A stretch of 64,000 nt of DNA from NCBI GenBank assembly GCA_036936605.1, contig JAUPFV010000002.1:334279215-334343214 (forward strand), written 5' to 3'. Source of the stretch: Limnanthes douglasii subsp. nivea. Taxonomy: Eukaryota > Streptophyta > Magnoliopsida > Brassicales > Limnanthaceae. Below, piece after piece: positions 45,853 to 56,418 of the stretch (the first letter of the stretch is position 1; each line of letters starts with the position of its first letter). Position numbers and translations under genes: made by a program. The notes beneath the pieces were generated by a model. It did not search any database and had not been told where the DNA came from. It saw only the letters and a program-made list of their open reading frames with translations.

Positions 45853-46064
45853 ACTTTTTTTGTCTCATATTTTGTCATCCAACCTTTTGTTAATAATACT
45901 TTCCAATCTTTTGCCAATAATATTTTACTTTTAAAAGGTGAGTATTATTGACAAAAGATTGGAAGAACCAAATGTGAGACAAAAAAATTTAATATTTGAC
46001 CTACCACGTGACAACTTTTAAGCAATCATATGCACAAAGAGATTAAACTTGCAAAATTTTAAAA
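45853..46064. mobile_element. Second copy of the foldback MITE, left end missing
   Basis: This aligns in direct orientation with about 37,965-38,152. Inner arms CCAATCTTTTGCCAATAATA (45,903-45,922) and TATTATTGACAAAAGATTGG (45,943-45,962) pair with one mismatch. Outer arms TTTTTTTGTCTCATATTTTG and ACCAAATGTGAGACAAAAAA also pair. The right end GCAAAATTTTAAAA is kept, but the matching left end is absent. Confidence 0.75.
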
Positions 46065-47824
46065 CGTGTGAGACTTGTGAGAGATAACAATAAACGAAAA
46101 AATTATGATGAACCAACAACCATGTTCAATGTGGATGATCTGCTCTAGAGATTCTAATTCGAAGTGACTTGATTGGAGTGTATCAAAATGGTGGTACTTG
46201 ATTTGAAATGATGTTAAAGAACAAGACAAGACAGCGTGGTCTAATAGAAGGTGAATAACTACATCCGTAGTGCCTCAATAGTTCATGCAACCTGTTTAGA
46301 ATAGATCCATGAAAATCAATTAAAATAAAATAAAATAGTACTTTATTCGATAATATAATTTGTTAGAACGATATATAAAATTCACATCCCACCTCCATTA
46401 GTAACTTATAAATAAAAACATATTGCAAATATAATATAAGATATTTTAAAAGTTGACAAAAATTAATTGGTGCGTCCATTTTTATTTAGTTGTAGGATAA
46501 CTCATGCATCGTTAGTGGTGATAATAAACATATATTAATCCTAAGTTCCTAACTCGGTAACTCGTTGTTTGCTCAAATAATTCGATACCAGTTAACCGGA
46601 TCTAACCCGTTACAGCTTAAAGAAAAAAATTATAATTTACTAGTCTCTATTCTGACGCTAATGATTCAGAACACACAACCGTTTTTTCGTCTGACTATTG
46701 AAAAAAGGATATAAAAAATTATTTGTTTGTATAAAATGTATAAAAATGATTTGTTGCCAACAAATATAAGATAAATATAAAATAATCGATGGATGATATT
46801 ATCTATTTGTTTGTTTATAGTACTAATATATTAGTTAGACAAAGTCTAGGAAGTTAAGGATAGGTTAGATTAATGTTCGTCAACTCCTAAAACTAAGACA
46901 TGACTAACATGTTTATGAGCTAAGTTTTGACTTCCTTTTTTTTCTTTAATCTTTATTTTTATAAAAACGCCAAACGATTTAAGATGGGACATAAACCGAG
47001 ACGGAAAACAAATAGAAAGCGGGAAGTTATATTGTTTTTCAGTCCGGTTCAGTTTCAATTTTGAAAAATTAAATTGAACTCGGTAAATTATATTTTTTGG
47101 TTATGATAAAAAAATCCAAATTAAAACAACTAAAAAGAAATACAGAAACGATTCGTGCAAAAACGTTCAAAATAAAAGTATGAAATAAATAGATTTTTTT
47201 AAACAGAAATTAAATATTTTAATTTTTTAAAATTAAAGTTATATTGAAATTTAACAATTTATATATTAGAGGAGATAAAAAAATAATCCGGATATGAAAA
47301 TTTGATAAAAACTATTTATTAATATATTTGTATAATTTTTTATAAAAAATAAAGTTCTGTTTTAAGAGTTATTTTTTGTTTTCATGTGTTATCCAGATTG
47401 TTATGTGTTTGTCGGATTCTAAATCTATTTTTTCATTTTGGTAGAATGGATCCGGATTTGAAATATTAAAAAACCTCTACCAACGCCAACATATGTCGGA
47501 TTCAAACCGATCTTAAGGTTTCGGTCTCTCCAACCACGAGATTGTCGGTATTTCTTTGACAAATATCAAATATAGTCTAATCAGTTATCTTTATTACAAG
47601 AACAACTCAAAAAGAGATGACACTCTCACTTAATGAATATAGAATCCGTAATATAGTTTACATATGCAACATCATCATATGTCGTCACCGTTTTTGTATT
47701 TTGAAATATGTGTGGTGAAAAAGCAATATGGTCGGACAAATGCAATCAAACTTAAGATTTTTAATCTCCTCAACGCTATCGCTCTCGACATGAATGCTAC
47801 TCCCTCAATAAAGGGAACCAACAT
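46065..47824. other. AT-rich spacer before element D
   Basis: No gene was recognised. The 132-aa frame at 47,664-48,062 runs from this flank across the LTR boundary at 47,825 and is therefore not a gene. The 62-aa minus frame at 46,870-47,058 has no family features. Confidence 0.55.
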
Positions 47825-48203
47825 TGATGTGGATAATTTTTGTCTGAGGATAATTTTGTTAGGAGTTTTGTATTGTTTTTCAAAGTTATTTAATGTTTGG
47901 GTAGTTAGTAGTGAGAGATTAGAGCTGTCTGGTTGTATTAAATGTTCCTTATTTGAAAGTGGTTGGATATTTATACCCTTAATTATGAGCCTAATGGGTT
48001 TTCAGGTCAAACTCATGAAACCGACTCGAATTCAAAGACCCATTAACTATTTAATTATTTAAGTAGGCTGGTAATTAGCTCAGTCATTAAGTGATTAGTT
48101 TTTTAATACTTTAGTCCTGTTCGGATGATTCAGTGGGTGGTTTTTGTCCGAATTGCCCCTGTCCGATTTCTACAGTGAGTGGCAGAAAAAACCAGACTCA
48201 TCA
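47825..48203 (-). repeat. 3' LTR of element D (379 bp)
   Basis: The LTR runs TGATGTGGATAA to GACTCATCA, with TGATG/CATCA inverted ends. It matches 58,455-58,844 over its length. On the coding strand it contains a GGGTATAAATATCC promoter-like box. The adjoining polypurine tract fixes its inner boundary. Confidence 0.93.
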
Positions 48204-48217
48204 GTAGCCCCTTTTTT
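48204..48217 (-). promoter_or_regulatory. Polypurine tract of element D
   Basis: On the minus strand AAAAAAGGGGCTAC abuts the 3' LTR start TGATGAGTC. This is the expected position and composition for the plus-strand primer of reverse transcription. Confidence 0.85.
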
Positions 48218-48643
48218 AGGTTGTGTTCGAAAGTCTTGGACAAGACCTTAAAAATAGCTCATGAGCAGTAGTAATTATGCCCGGACAGATTTTCGAATTG
48301 TGTAACGACTTTGTCCGGACTGATGAAACTCTTAGAAACTGAAAGGTTTTTCCAAAGATCGTGGGACACGTGTCCTCCTCTCATTCGCCTCACCGGCCGT
48401 TTTTCTCCTAGAATTGTGCTCCCACTCATTTCATAAAGTAACCTCTTTATTTAATATGGGTGACATCAGCGCCGCCTTTAATCATTACTCCCATCTTTTT
48501 GTATTCTCATAGGTTTCAAAGCATTTTTTGTATCTTTTGTATAAATTAAACCATTTTCATTATTTTACCATCTTCATCATCTCCACACTTTTAATCTTCA
48601 AAGCTTTTATCTCTCAAACAACATTTTTTCTTGGTGTAAGTTT
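48218..48643 (+). promoter_or_regulatory. Candidate promoter and leader of the antisense gene
   Basis: This 426-bp stretch inside element D lies upstream of the plus-strand gene. It has a TATA-like TATAAATTAAA at 48,540-48,550, about 100 bp before the first ATG, and a C/T-rich leader-like run after it (CTTCATCATCTCCACAC). Upstream are CACGTG within GACACGTGTCC at about 48,366 (a G-box word) and GGACTGATGAAACTC. That this is a promoter is inference from position and motifs. Confidence 0.5.
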
Positions 48644-51613
48644 ATGTTCACAGCAAGAACAACCCTTGTAAAAGGTGGGTGGCTCAACTTGTCGGAGTTA
48701 GAGAAAGCTCAAAAAGTCGAACAAGAAAGGTGCATTACTGCTGACCTCAATGGTTCTCCTATTGAAAAATCTGAAACTCCAAATTCAGAGCCTGATCGGG
48801 GTTCATCTTCTGCCAGAAGCTCTAAACCCAGGAGGTTATTCTAGCCCCATCTTTCACCAATTATTTCAGGATCATCGGTCCAAGAATCAGAGCCTATCGT
48901 TGAACAGGAACAAGCAATTACTAGTGTTAGGAAACCCTATACGTTTATAGCCATGGGATCAGACGCTGAAATCTCCCTAGATAATCTAGTACATCCACGA
49001 AGAGGTTGTTTAGTGAAAGGCCAGGCTGTTTCTCAGCCTAAATCTCCAAAACCCGTGCCTTCTAAGTCTGGGGCCAAAGATAAAATTATGGGGTCAAAAG
49101 CACTCATCAAGGTCTGTAAAGATAAAGAATCTGGTCTAAAGGCCACTGGTTCAAGTCTCTAAAACAAACCCTCCGGATCTGAGCCCCAGCCGGACTCCAG
49201 ACCACAAGAAGCAAGCAGTGCTCAGCCATCCAGACAACTTAATGAGTCAACTACTAGTACTTCCCTCCCAAAAACTGCTAATAATCCTTCCATGATAATG
49301 AAAGATATGATGGAGGACAGCATTGAAGAAGCCCTTTTCGAGACTGATGTCTCCGGGCAGACAAGTGAGACTGCTATTGTGAAGAAGAGCAAAGGCAAAG
49401 AGAAGTTATATTTGAAACACCCGGACCTGCCAGAGTGCCCTGTAGGAAAAGTGGGGCTCTGTTTCCACAAAGTAAGTGTAAAATACTTGCTAGCCTTGCA
49501 GAACATCAACTACGCTTTTATTCATACAGCTGAACTTGGCCGGATGAGGACAAAGTAGGGGATTCCGGAACATGTTAACGTGAGGATACCAGTCGATCCG
49601 GAGACGCCAATGGATTGCAAACTCAGTGAGATAGTTTTCTTCACTGATCTATTCAACTGGGGGCTTAGGTTTCCCTTAGACTCAGAAATCGTCAGATACT
49701 TCCACCTTATAAAGCTCTTCCCAAGACAATTGAGCCCTAATGATTAATGTACCCTCATGGCTTGTATCATGGCCTCCAGGCTCTCCGGAATCCCTCTTCC
49801 GATGGAACAGTTTGCTGCTGTAGCCAGCCTTTGCAGGAACCACGTCACCCTTTCTACCATTTTAACATGAGCGATAATTATAAGGTGGTGGATGACTTGC
49901 TTGAGTCGGAGAAAAACTGAAAGACTCAATTTTTGTTCATTAGTGGTGCCTGGGAGAATGGGAGGAAGATTAAAGCTGGTGTCAACCCAAGTATGCTTAC
50001 CAGCAGATGGAAGAGCTTTGGTAAATATCCCATCACATACTTCTACTTTTACTTATAACAAGTTTGTTTGTTTAACTTTTATTCTTTTGTTTTTTGGTAG
50101 TGCTGCCTAAGGAGTTCAATGATTACTTAGACGCGAGGCAGACTACTTGTGCCAAGATGAATGCTTGGGCTGCTGAGAAATGGTGAAACCGTTTCCATAA
50201 CTGTTTTACCGGAGGCAATTTGGCAAGATCCTATCTCTGGAATACAACCGGCCGGAAGGACTTGTCTTGGGAGGAATTAACCACTCCACCCCTCCGGGAG
50301 TGATTCTCCGGAATACTGAGGGAAAAGATGGAAAGTTGGCCTTACTTGGCAGAGCTAAAGCCCCAAGTAAAATGAAGGGCAAAAAAAGCAAGGCTAAGCA
50401 AGTTGGGGCTGAAGTCAACCCATGCGATATTGAGGAAAATACCCTTGCAAGCCCGGAGAGTCAAGAACAAGGAAGGATCAATGCTGCTTTGCTACAAGTG
50501 GTAGAGGATTAGAGTACCTAAGAGGTGGTTGGATCTCGATATCCCCCCAAGGCTCCCAAGAAAGACAAAAAGCGGGGAGCAGAAGGTGGAGATAGGGAGG
50601 CCAAGAAGAAGAAAACCTCTAAGGGAGATGAAGTTACTCTTCGGGCTCCAGAGTCCTTTCCTCCGGTTGATCCAACAGACCCAACCCAGGCAGAGGAAAT
50701 CCCAAGGGATTTTCACACTGGAGAGGTCGCCGGGGGGGATATCAACATCGATGGGGTAGACATCAACGACCTTCAAGAGATTGTGCTTTACTTCGGAGAC
50801 CTTGATAAGAATGACTTCGATGGCCCTTATCTCCCCCCAAGCTCTCCGAATATGGTCACTTTCAATGGTAAATCCTTTTCTGTTTCAGGAGAGAAAGATA
50901 CTGTGACCCACTTCTTATTGAGCAATATCCAACCAGTGCTAATCTTGGATAAACAAGTACAAAATCAGTCAGCCATTATCAACACACTCAATTCTGACAA
51001 GGAGAATTTGTCCAACGGCCTCCTTACAATCAAGCAGAATCTCGGGGCACTGAAAAAAGAAAATGAGGAGTTGATAAAGGGGAAGGAGGAATTGGCCACC
51101 AAACTGGCTACTTCGGAGGGGGTTGTCACAGAGCTTCAATCCAAGTATTCTAACTTAAAGAAAAATCTTTCTACTTTGAAAGAGGAGGTGAAGGCCAAAG
51201 ACAACGTCATTCAGACTCTAACCAACGACAAGATATCGCTTGAGGATGCTGTGTCCAGAGCCAAGCAAGAGAAAGATGACTTGCTAAAGGAGCAAGAAAA
51301 GACAATCCAAGCTAGGATGGATGCATACACCAACCAGGTGATAGACTCCCAAGAGGAAAGGTATGCCGAAGTTAAGTCAGACATGGTCCTACTCTTTCAT
51401 CAGAAATTTTCGAAGAGGACACTTGGGGAATTATGGCGATTCGTGGAATACAAAGACCTTCCTCACCACACTATGGCTGATGGTGATAAGCATGGTTATT
51501 CTAGTGGTTGGGATGACATCACTGATGAAGACGAGAAGACCTGAGAAATTCCAGATGAAGAACCCACCGATCCTAAGAAGAAAACGAGTGAAGCTAGGAC
51601 ATCTAAGAACTAA
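48644..51613 (+). pseudogene. Antisense spliced gene of element D (gypsy-type transposon ORF with coiled coil)
   Basis: The plus-strand frame from ATG 48,644 (MFTARTTLVKGGWLNL) stays in one phase across in-frame stops at 48,842, 49,160, 49,556 and 49,745. After a shift near 49,860, exon 1 continues as MSDNYKVVDDLLESEKN and ISGAWENGRKIKAG to RWKSFG, donor at 50,021. An 80-bp intron (50,021-50,100, GT...TTTTTTGGTAG) joins VLPKEFNDYLDARQTTCAKM. The original phase then returns (RPEGLVLGGINHSTPPGVIL) and runs, with stops at 50,510 and 51,542, to TAA 51,611. The middle segment FFTDLFNWGLRFPLDSEI-VRYFHLIKLFPRQLSPND resembles the plant 'putative gypsy type transposon' family (Pfam Transposase_28). 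Residues from about 50,960 to 51,360 form a long Lys/Glu/Leu coiled coil. Similar antisense ORFs are known in Grande-like Tat elements, but their function is unknown. This copy is broken. Confidence 0.8.
50021..50100 (+). other. Intron of the antisense gene
   Basis: Donor AGCTTTG|GTAAATATCC and acceptor TTTTGTTTTTTGGTAG|TGCTGCC bracket 80 AT/T-rich bases. Removing them joins WKSFG to VLPKEFNDY in frame. T-richness before the acceptor and canonical ends support a real plant intron, but no transcript evidence is available. Confidence 0.7.
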
Positions 51614-52114
51614 AGTTCTAAACATGTCAACTATCTTTTAACTTTGTGTTTGAACTAAAGTCCTTGGATGGCCAAGACATTTTTTGTAACCGTGTCCGGC
51701 ACTTGCCCATGCAAACCTTTTCTTAAAACTTCAAAGTCCTTGGATGGCCAAGGCATTTTATATATTTAATATCATTTCCCCGGTATCCACCGAGAAATTT
51801 TATCTTATATAATTCTTATATCGTTCTGTAGTTATTTAATTTTGATGGCTTGTGTTCAAATGGCCTTTAGTTATTTCATAAGTGTTTTACAGTGAGAGTG
51901 TTCAAATTATCCGATGACAGATGTTTAAATAGTCATCACCTCATTGAATTAAATCAAACTGCAAATCAAACCACTTCGAATTTTTCAAGAAGGCATCGAA
52001 TTTTATTTAAAAACGTGGATACCTTATTAAAACCTCCCCGCGCTACCAGGATAGGAAAGAGTATGCCCCAAATATTTACATGGACTTTAAACAAGTAAAT
52101 ATTTACATAATCTA
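51614..52114. other. Convergent spacer between antisense gene and integrase end
   Basis: This 500-bp AT-rich stretch separates the stop of the plus-strand gene from the stop of the minus-strand pol. It contains two copies of a word TCCTTGGATGGCCAAG-CATTT (51,661 and 51,729). It probably holds the 3' ends of both transcripts. Confidence 0.55.
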
Positions 52115-53175
52115 TTCTAAATATAACCGAAGTGTTCGATATTCCAAGGGTGATTCAAAACCCTTCCATCTTTATCTTTGAGCCTGTACGTCCCAAGCTT
52201 AAGCTTTTCACTGACCTTAAGGTCCTTCCCATGTTGGAGCTATTTTCCAAACTGCTTTTCTTTGGTATGCAGGAAGACTCTTCTTAGCACCTTATCACCT
52301 GTTCAAAATTCCCTCCTTTTGATTTTAGAGGCAAACCTGCTTCTCATCGAACCCTGATAGTGTGTGGCTCTGAGGTGAGCCTTAACTCTTATTTCTTCCA
52401 TAAAATCAAGCTGGCTTCTGACTGCCACTTCGTTAGCATGTTCGGAAAAATTATGAATGCGAAATGAAGGGAGAGTGGCCTCTATGGGAGCTATGGCATC
52501 CATTCCATATACTAAGGCAAAAGGAGACTCTTGTGTTGCAGCCCCAGGAGTGGTTTGGTAGGCCCATAATATTTCTTGTAGATAACTTGGCCATTTTCCA
52601 GCTGCTCCCTCTAGATTCCTTTTAAGATCGGACAAGATAGTTCTGTTGGCCACTTCAACTTGACCATTTTCTTGTGGGTGGAAAGGAGAAGAGAAGCACT
52701 GATGGATGCCTCTAGAAGCACAGAAACTCTCCATCTCCTTATTGTCGAATTGTGGCCCATTCTCTATAGTTATCTTCTGTGGAACCCCAAATCTGCAAAA
52801 AAATGTTAGACATGATGAATTTTATAACAACCTTCGAAGTAGTTCCTGCCAATGGGGCTGTTTCGATCCACTTCGAAAAGTAATCAATAACAACAATTAT
52901 AGTTCTGCACCCTCCGGAAGCCATGGGTAGAGGTCCTACTAAATCCAGCCCCCATCGAGCAAAAGGTATTGGCTCAGAAATTGACTCTAAAGGGACAGCT
53001 GGGATATGTATTTTATTGATGTATCTTTGGCATGGATCACACTTCTTCACCAACTCCTTGGCGTCTTGCATTATGGAGGGCTAGTAGTACCCAGCTAACA
53101 AAACCCTTCTAGTTAAAGCCCTGAATCCATAGTGTGCTGATCCCTCGCCATCATGTAATTCAGAGAGCACCATTT
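52115..53175 (-). pseudogene. Element D integrase, downstream (complete-order) copy
   Basis: On the minus strand: KELVKKCDPCQRYINKIH (end of the HHCC zinc region), RWGLDLVGPLPMASGG (first catalytic Asp), then a disrupted IFLQIWGSTED where SRFGVPQKITTDNG is expected. Next come GIHQCFSSPFHPQENGQVEV (catalytic Glu in QENGQVEV), WPSYLQEILWAYQTTPG and YGMDAIAPIEATLPS. The C-terminal part GDKVLRRVFLHTKEKQFGK then carries a stop before APTWEGP in a shifted frame and GTYRLKDKDGRVLNHPWN. The HHCC region has a further stop (Trp codon to TAG). Integrase would insert element cDNA, but this one cannot be functional. Confidence 0.9.
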
Positions 53176-54329
53176 AGGACTCTTCAAACCCTAAACATCG
53201 TAAGAGGGGTTTACTAAAAGTTTTTTTTTATAAAGGACATCTTTCAAGATGACGAAACCACGAGCCTTGTATTTTACTTTCCTTGCTACTGCTTTTTCCG
53301 GAGGAAAAATGCCATTTGAGAGATATTGGAGGAGAGGAAATCTCCAGTCTTGGGGTTGTTTTACTTGTATATTCAAACTCTCTTCTTCCTTATCCGAATC
53401 GATTTGAATGGATGGGCATTCAAGCACATGAATCCAAGGGTATAACTCAGTATAAGTTATGGTTGCCAAAGAGTCTTTTTAAGATCGGACAAGATAGTTC
53501 TGTTGGCCACTTCAACTTGACCATTTTCTTGTGGGTGTAAAGGAGAAGAGAAGCAGTGATGGATGCCTCTAGAAGCACATAAACTCTCCATCTCCTTATT
53601 GTCGAATTGTGGCCCATTGTCTGTAGTTATCTTCTGTGGAACCCCAAATCTGGAACAAATGTTAGACATGATGAATTTTATAACAGCCTTCGAAGTAGTT
53701 CCTGCCAATGGGGCTGCTTCAATCCACTTCGAAAAGTAATCAATAACAACAATTATAGTTCTGTACCCTCCGGAAGCCATGAGTAGAGGTCCTACTAAAT
53801 CCAGCCCCCATCGAGCAAAAGGTATTGGCTCAGAAATTGACTCTAAAGGGACAGCTGGGGTATGTATTTCATTGATATATCTTTGGCATGGATCACACTT
53901 CTTCACCAACTCCTTGGCGTCTTGCATTATGGAGGGCTAGTGGTACCCAGCTAACAAAACCCTTCTAGTTAAACCCCTGAATCCACAGTATGCTGATCCC
54001 TCACCATCATGTAATTCGGAGAGCACCATTTAGGACTCTTCGAACCCTAAACATCGTAAGAGGGGTTTACTAAAAGATTTTATATAAAGGACATCTTTCA
54101 AGATGACAAAACCACGAGCCTTGTATTTTACTTTCATTGCTACTGCTTTTACCGGAGGCAAAATGCCATCTGAGAGATATTGGAGGAGAGGAAATCTCCA
54201 GTCTTGGGGTTGTTTTACTTGTATATTCAAACTCTCTTCTTCCTTATCCGAATCGATTTGAATGGATGAGCATTCAAGCACATGAATCCAAGGGTAGGAC
54301 TCAATATAAGCTATGGTTGCCAAAGAGTC
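52622..54329 (-). repeat. 855-bp internal tandem duplication in element D pol
   Basis: Copy 1 spans about 52,622-53,475 and copy 2 about 53,479-54,329; the landmark AAGATCGGACAAGATAG recurs at 52,624 and 53,481 (period 857). Each copy holds the tail of the second RNase H region, the integrase HHCC region and most of the integrase core. The copies differ by a few percent by eye. The junction fuses ILSDLKK of the integrase core to the RNase H tail, so the upstream integrase is truncated. Confidence 0.93.
53457..53990 (-). pseudogene. Element D integrase, upstream truncated copy
   Basis: The frame at 53,457-53,927 (156 aa) holds CDPCQRYINEIHTPAVPLES, RWGLDLVGP (Asp), VPQKITTDNGPQFDNKEMES (second Asp) and HPQENGQVEVANRTILSDL (Glu), so all three catalytic residues are intact here. 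It ends abruptly at LKKTLWQP, where it meets the duplicated RNase H tail. A TAG stop just upstream (GYH-stop-PSIM, Trp expected) interrupts the zinc-binding region. Catalytically it is better preserved than the downstream copy, but it lacks the C-terminal third. Confidence 0.9.
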
Positions 54330-54690
54330 TGCTAGAGTATTTTTTGTTCGGGGTATGTGCTCATAGGTGATGCTTTTGAAATTAAGGGCCACTTCTCTGA
54401 GAAGAAATAAATATTTAATCAACTGCTCCTTTTTTGCTTCAGATTGACCTTGTGCATGATGGATAAGAAGCTGAGAATCGCTCATTAACATGACCCTTTT
54501 GGTTCCACAAATAAGAGCTAATTTCAAGCCAGCTATAGCAGCTTCATATTCAGACTCATTATTAGAAGCCCTAAAGGAAAAACATATAGCCTGGTACATC
54601 TTGTCGCCGTACGGGGAGGTTAAACATATCCCAGCACCACAACCCATGGTACTTGATCCACCATCAGTACGAACATCCCATACTTTTTTT
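54030..54690 (-). pseudogene. Element D second RNase H (archaeal-type, aRNH)
   Basis: Minus-strand RTDGGSSTMGCGAGI (first Asp, in a neighbouring frame at about 54,640-54,690) is followed by FRASNNESEYEAAIAGLKLA (Glu), VMLMSDSQLLIHHAQGQ (Asp) and HIPRTKNTLADSLATIAYIE (final Asp). This order and the NNESEYEA word mark the archaeal-type RNase H that Tat-lineage elements carry in addition to the usual RNase H. A long tail to the integrase follows (SIQIDSDKEEESLNI, PLLQYLSDGILPP, KARGFVILKDVLY). A shift near 54,640 separates the first Asp from the rest. Confidence 0.88.
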
Positions 54691-55318
54691 TATCTTTTTC
54701 ACTAGTTGCTTGCTTAATACCTCTGTCCGTATGAAATTCAACCAAGAAATCAGCCACAAACTGAGCTTTGATTGCTGTTCGAGGGGTGAAGTCAATATCA
54801 TAGTCTCCCAGCTCTACTGACCACTTGGTCATTCTGCTTGAAACGTCTGCCTTTTGAAGAACGTTTTTCAAGGGAAAAGACGTCCGGACGATAATCGAAT
54901 GAGATTGAAAATAAGGCCTCATTTTCCTAGCAGCAATTACTAAGGCCAATGATAGCTTTTCAAGTTTCAAATATCTTTTTTCTGCTTCAATCAAGCTCTT
55001 GCTGATATACTATACCAGTCGAGGATAATTATCCACCTCCCTCACTAGCACTGCACTTAGGGCACACTCAGAAACTGCAAGGTATATGAAAAGCGTCTCT
55101 CCATAAACAGGTTTAAACAAAGTTTTAGGGGAGGACAAATGCTTCTTAATTTCTTCAAATGCCTGGTCGCACCGAGGAGACCAATTAAACTCTTTTTCAC
55201 CTTTCAAAGTTTGAAAAAACGGGGCATACCTATCCGAAGACCTTGAGATAAAACGGTTTAAAGCTGCCAACCTCCCTGTCAATCTTTGTACTTCTTTAAT
55301 ATTCTGAGGAGGCTCCAT
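54691..55318 (-). pseudogene. Element D first RNase H (retroviral-type)
   Basis: It begins with MEPPQNIKEVQRLTGRLAAL, NRFISRSSDR and the connection FFQTLKGEKEFNWSPRCDQA. Then TLFIYLAVSECALSAVLVRE follows, where the first catalytic Asp of gypsy RNase H would sit at the LAVSE position (Ser-Glu here, as in many plant elements). A TAG stop falls at RLV-stop-YISKSLIEAE. After it come LSLALVIAARKMRPYFQSHS, VRTSFPLKNVLQKADVSSRM and WSVELGDYDIDFTPRTAIKA. Homologous order and spacing with element C's RNase H are clear. Confidence 0.88.
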
Positions 55319-55324
55319 TTGGAG

Positions 55325-56030
55325 TTAAACATTAAGTTGGTATGGATCAGGCTGCATCCCCTTCTCACTTATCACATACCCCAAGAATTTTGTGGACTGT
55401 ACTCCGAATACACACTTCTCTGGGTTCAATTTTAAATTTACCTTTATTAAATTGGCAAAAGTTTCTCGGAGATCTGCCAAGTGTAGTACTTCGTCCACAC
55501 TCTTTACCATCATGTCATCGATATAAACTTCCATATTTCTTCCAATCTGATCAGCAAAATCCTTGTTTACCAACCTCTGATAAGTAGCCCCAGCATTTTT
55601 AACCCAAATGGCATCACCTTGTAACAATGGAGGCCCCTATCAGTAACGAATGTAGTATGTTCTTGATCCTTCGGATCTACTTGAATCTGATTATACCCAG
55701 AGAAAGCATCCATAAAGGAAAACAGCTTGTTTCCAGATGTGGAGTCCACCAACTGATCAATTCGGGGGACTGGATATAAATCTTTTGGGCATGCTCTGTT
55801 GAGATCTGTGAAATCGATGCACATACGCCACCTACCGTTTTTCTTCTTTACCAACACCGGATTGGCTGTCCATAAAGGGTATTGAGATTCCTTTATGTGC
55901 CCCATTTTGGTTAACCGGTCAACCTCTTGAACTATGGAATCATCTTTTTCCTTAGAAAAAGCTCTCCTTTTTTGTACAACAGGTGTTATACCTCTCCGGA
56001 TGGATAGTTGGTGTGATATGATGTTTGATG
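55325..56030 (-). pseudogene. Element D reverse transcriptase, one frameshift
   Basis: The upstream part (to 55,567) reads VQKRRAFSKEKDDSIVQEVD, PLWTANPVLVKKKNGRWRMC, IDFTDLNRACPKDLYPVPRI, FSFMDAFSGYNQIQVDPKDQ (first Asp) and YKVMPFGLK. After a frameshift at about 55,600-55,625 it continues KNAGATYQRLVNKDFADQIG, MEVYIDDMMVKSV (catalytic YIDD at 55,514-55,525) and LNPEKCVFGVQSTKFLGYVI. Catalytic residues are intact and one frameshift is the only clear lesion. This is Ty3/gypsy RT of the Tat branch. Confidence 0.93.
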
Positions 56031-56418
56031 GTACTCCGGTTACATCAGCATTGCATTAAGCAAAGACATGCTGATGGTCTTTCAAAAAAATCTAACATTC
56101 TACTCTTTAAATCCGATGTCATCTTGGACCCTATCTTGACACTTTTTCCTTCAGCCAGAGACTGAGTTTTGACTTCTTTAATTGGAATCAAAACACCAGG
56201 GGCCTCTCTGTGGTCATCAATTTCACCCTCTCCCCTAGAGGGCCCCTCAAAATGTTATTCTTCATTGATCCGGACTGCCCCCAATGTTCGAGGGGCCAGT
56301 GCTGTTGCATAACACTCTCTTGCCACCTTTTGACTGCTTCGAACAACTCCACTTGTCCGTGTATAGCATATTTCAAACATTGGTGGACTGTTGAAGCTAC
56401 AGCATGCATCCTGGAAAG

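Noticed and set aside
37882..46064. The two foldback copies as the terminal inverted repeats of the MULE
   Set aside because: They are in direct, not inverted, orientation and one is truncated. Each is self-palindromic, so an inverted match between them is trivial.
47664..48062. 132-aa plus-strand ORF
   Set aside because: It crosses the LTR boundary at 47,825, so it is half flank and half LTR.
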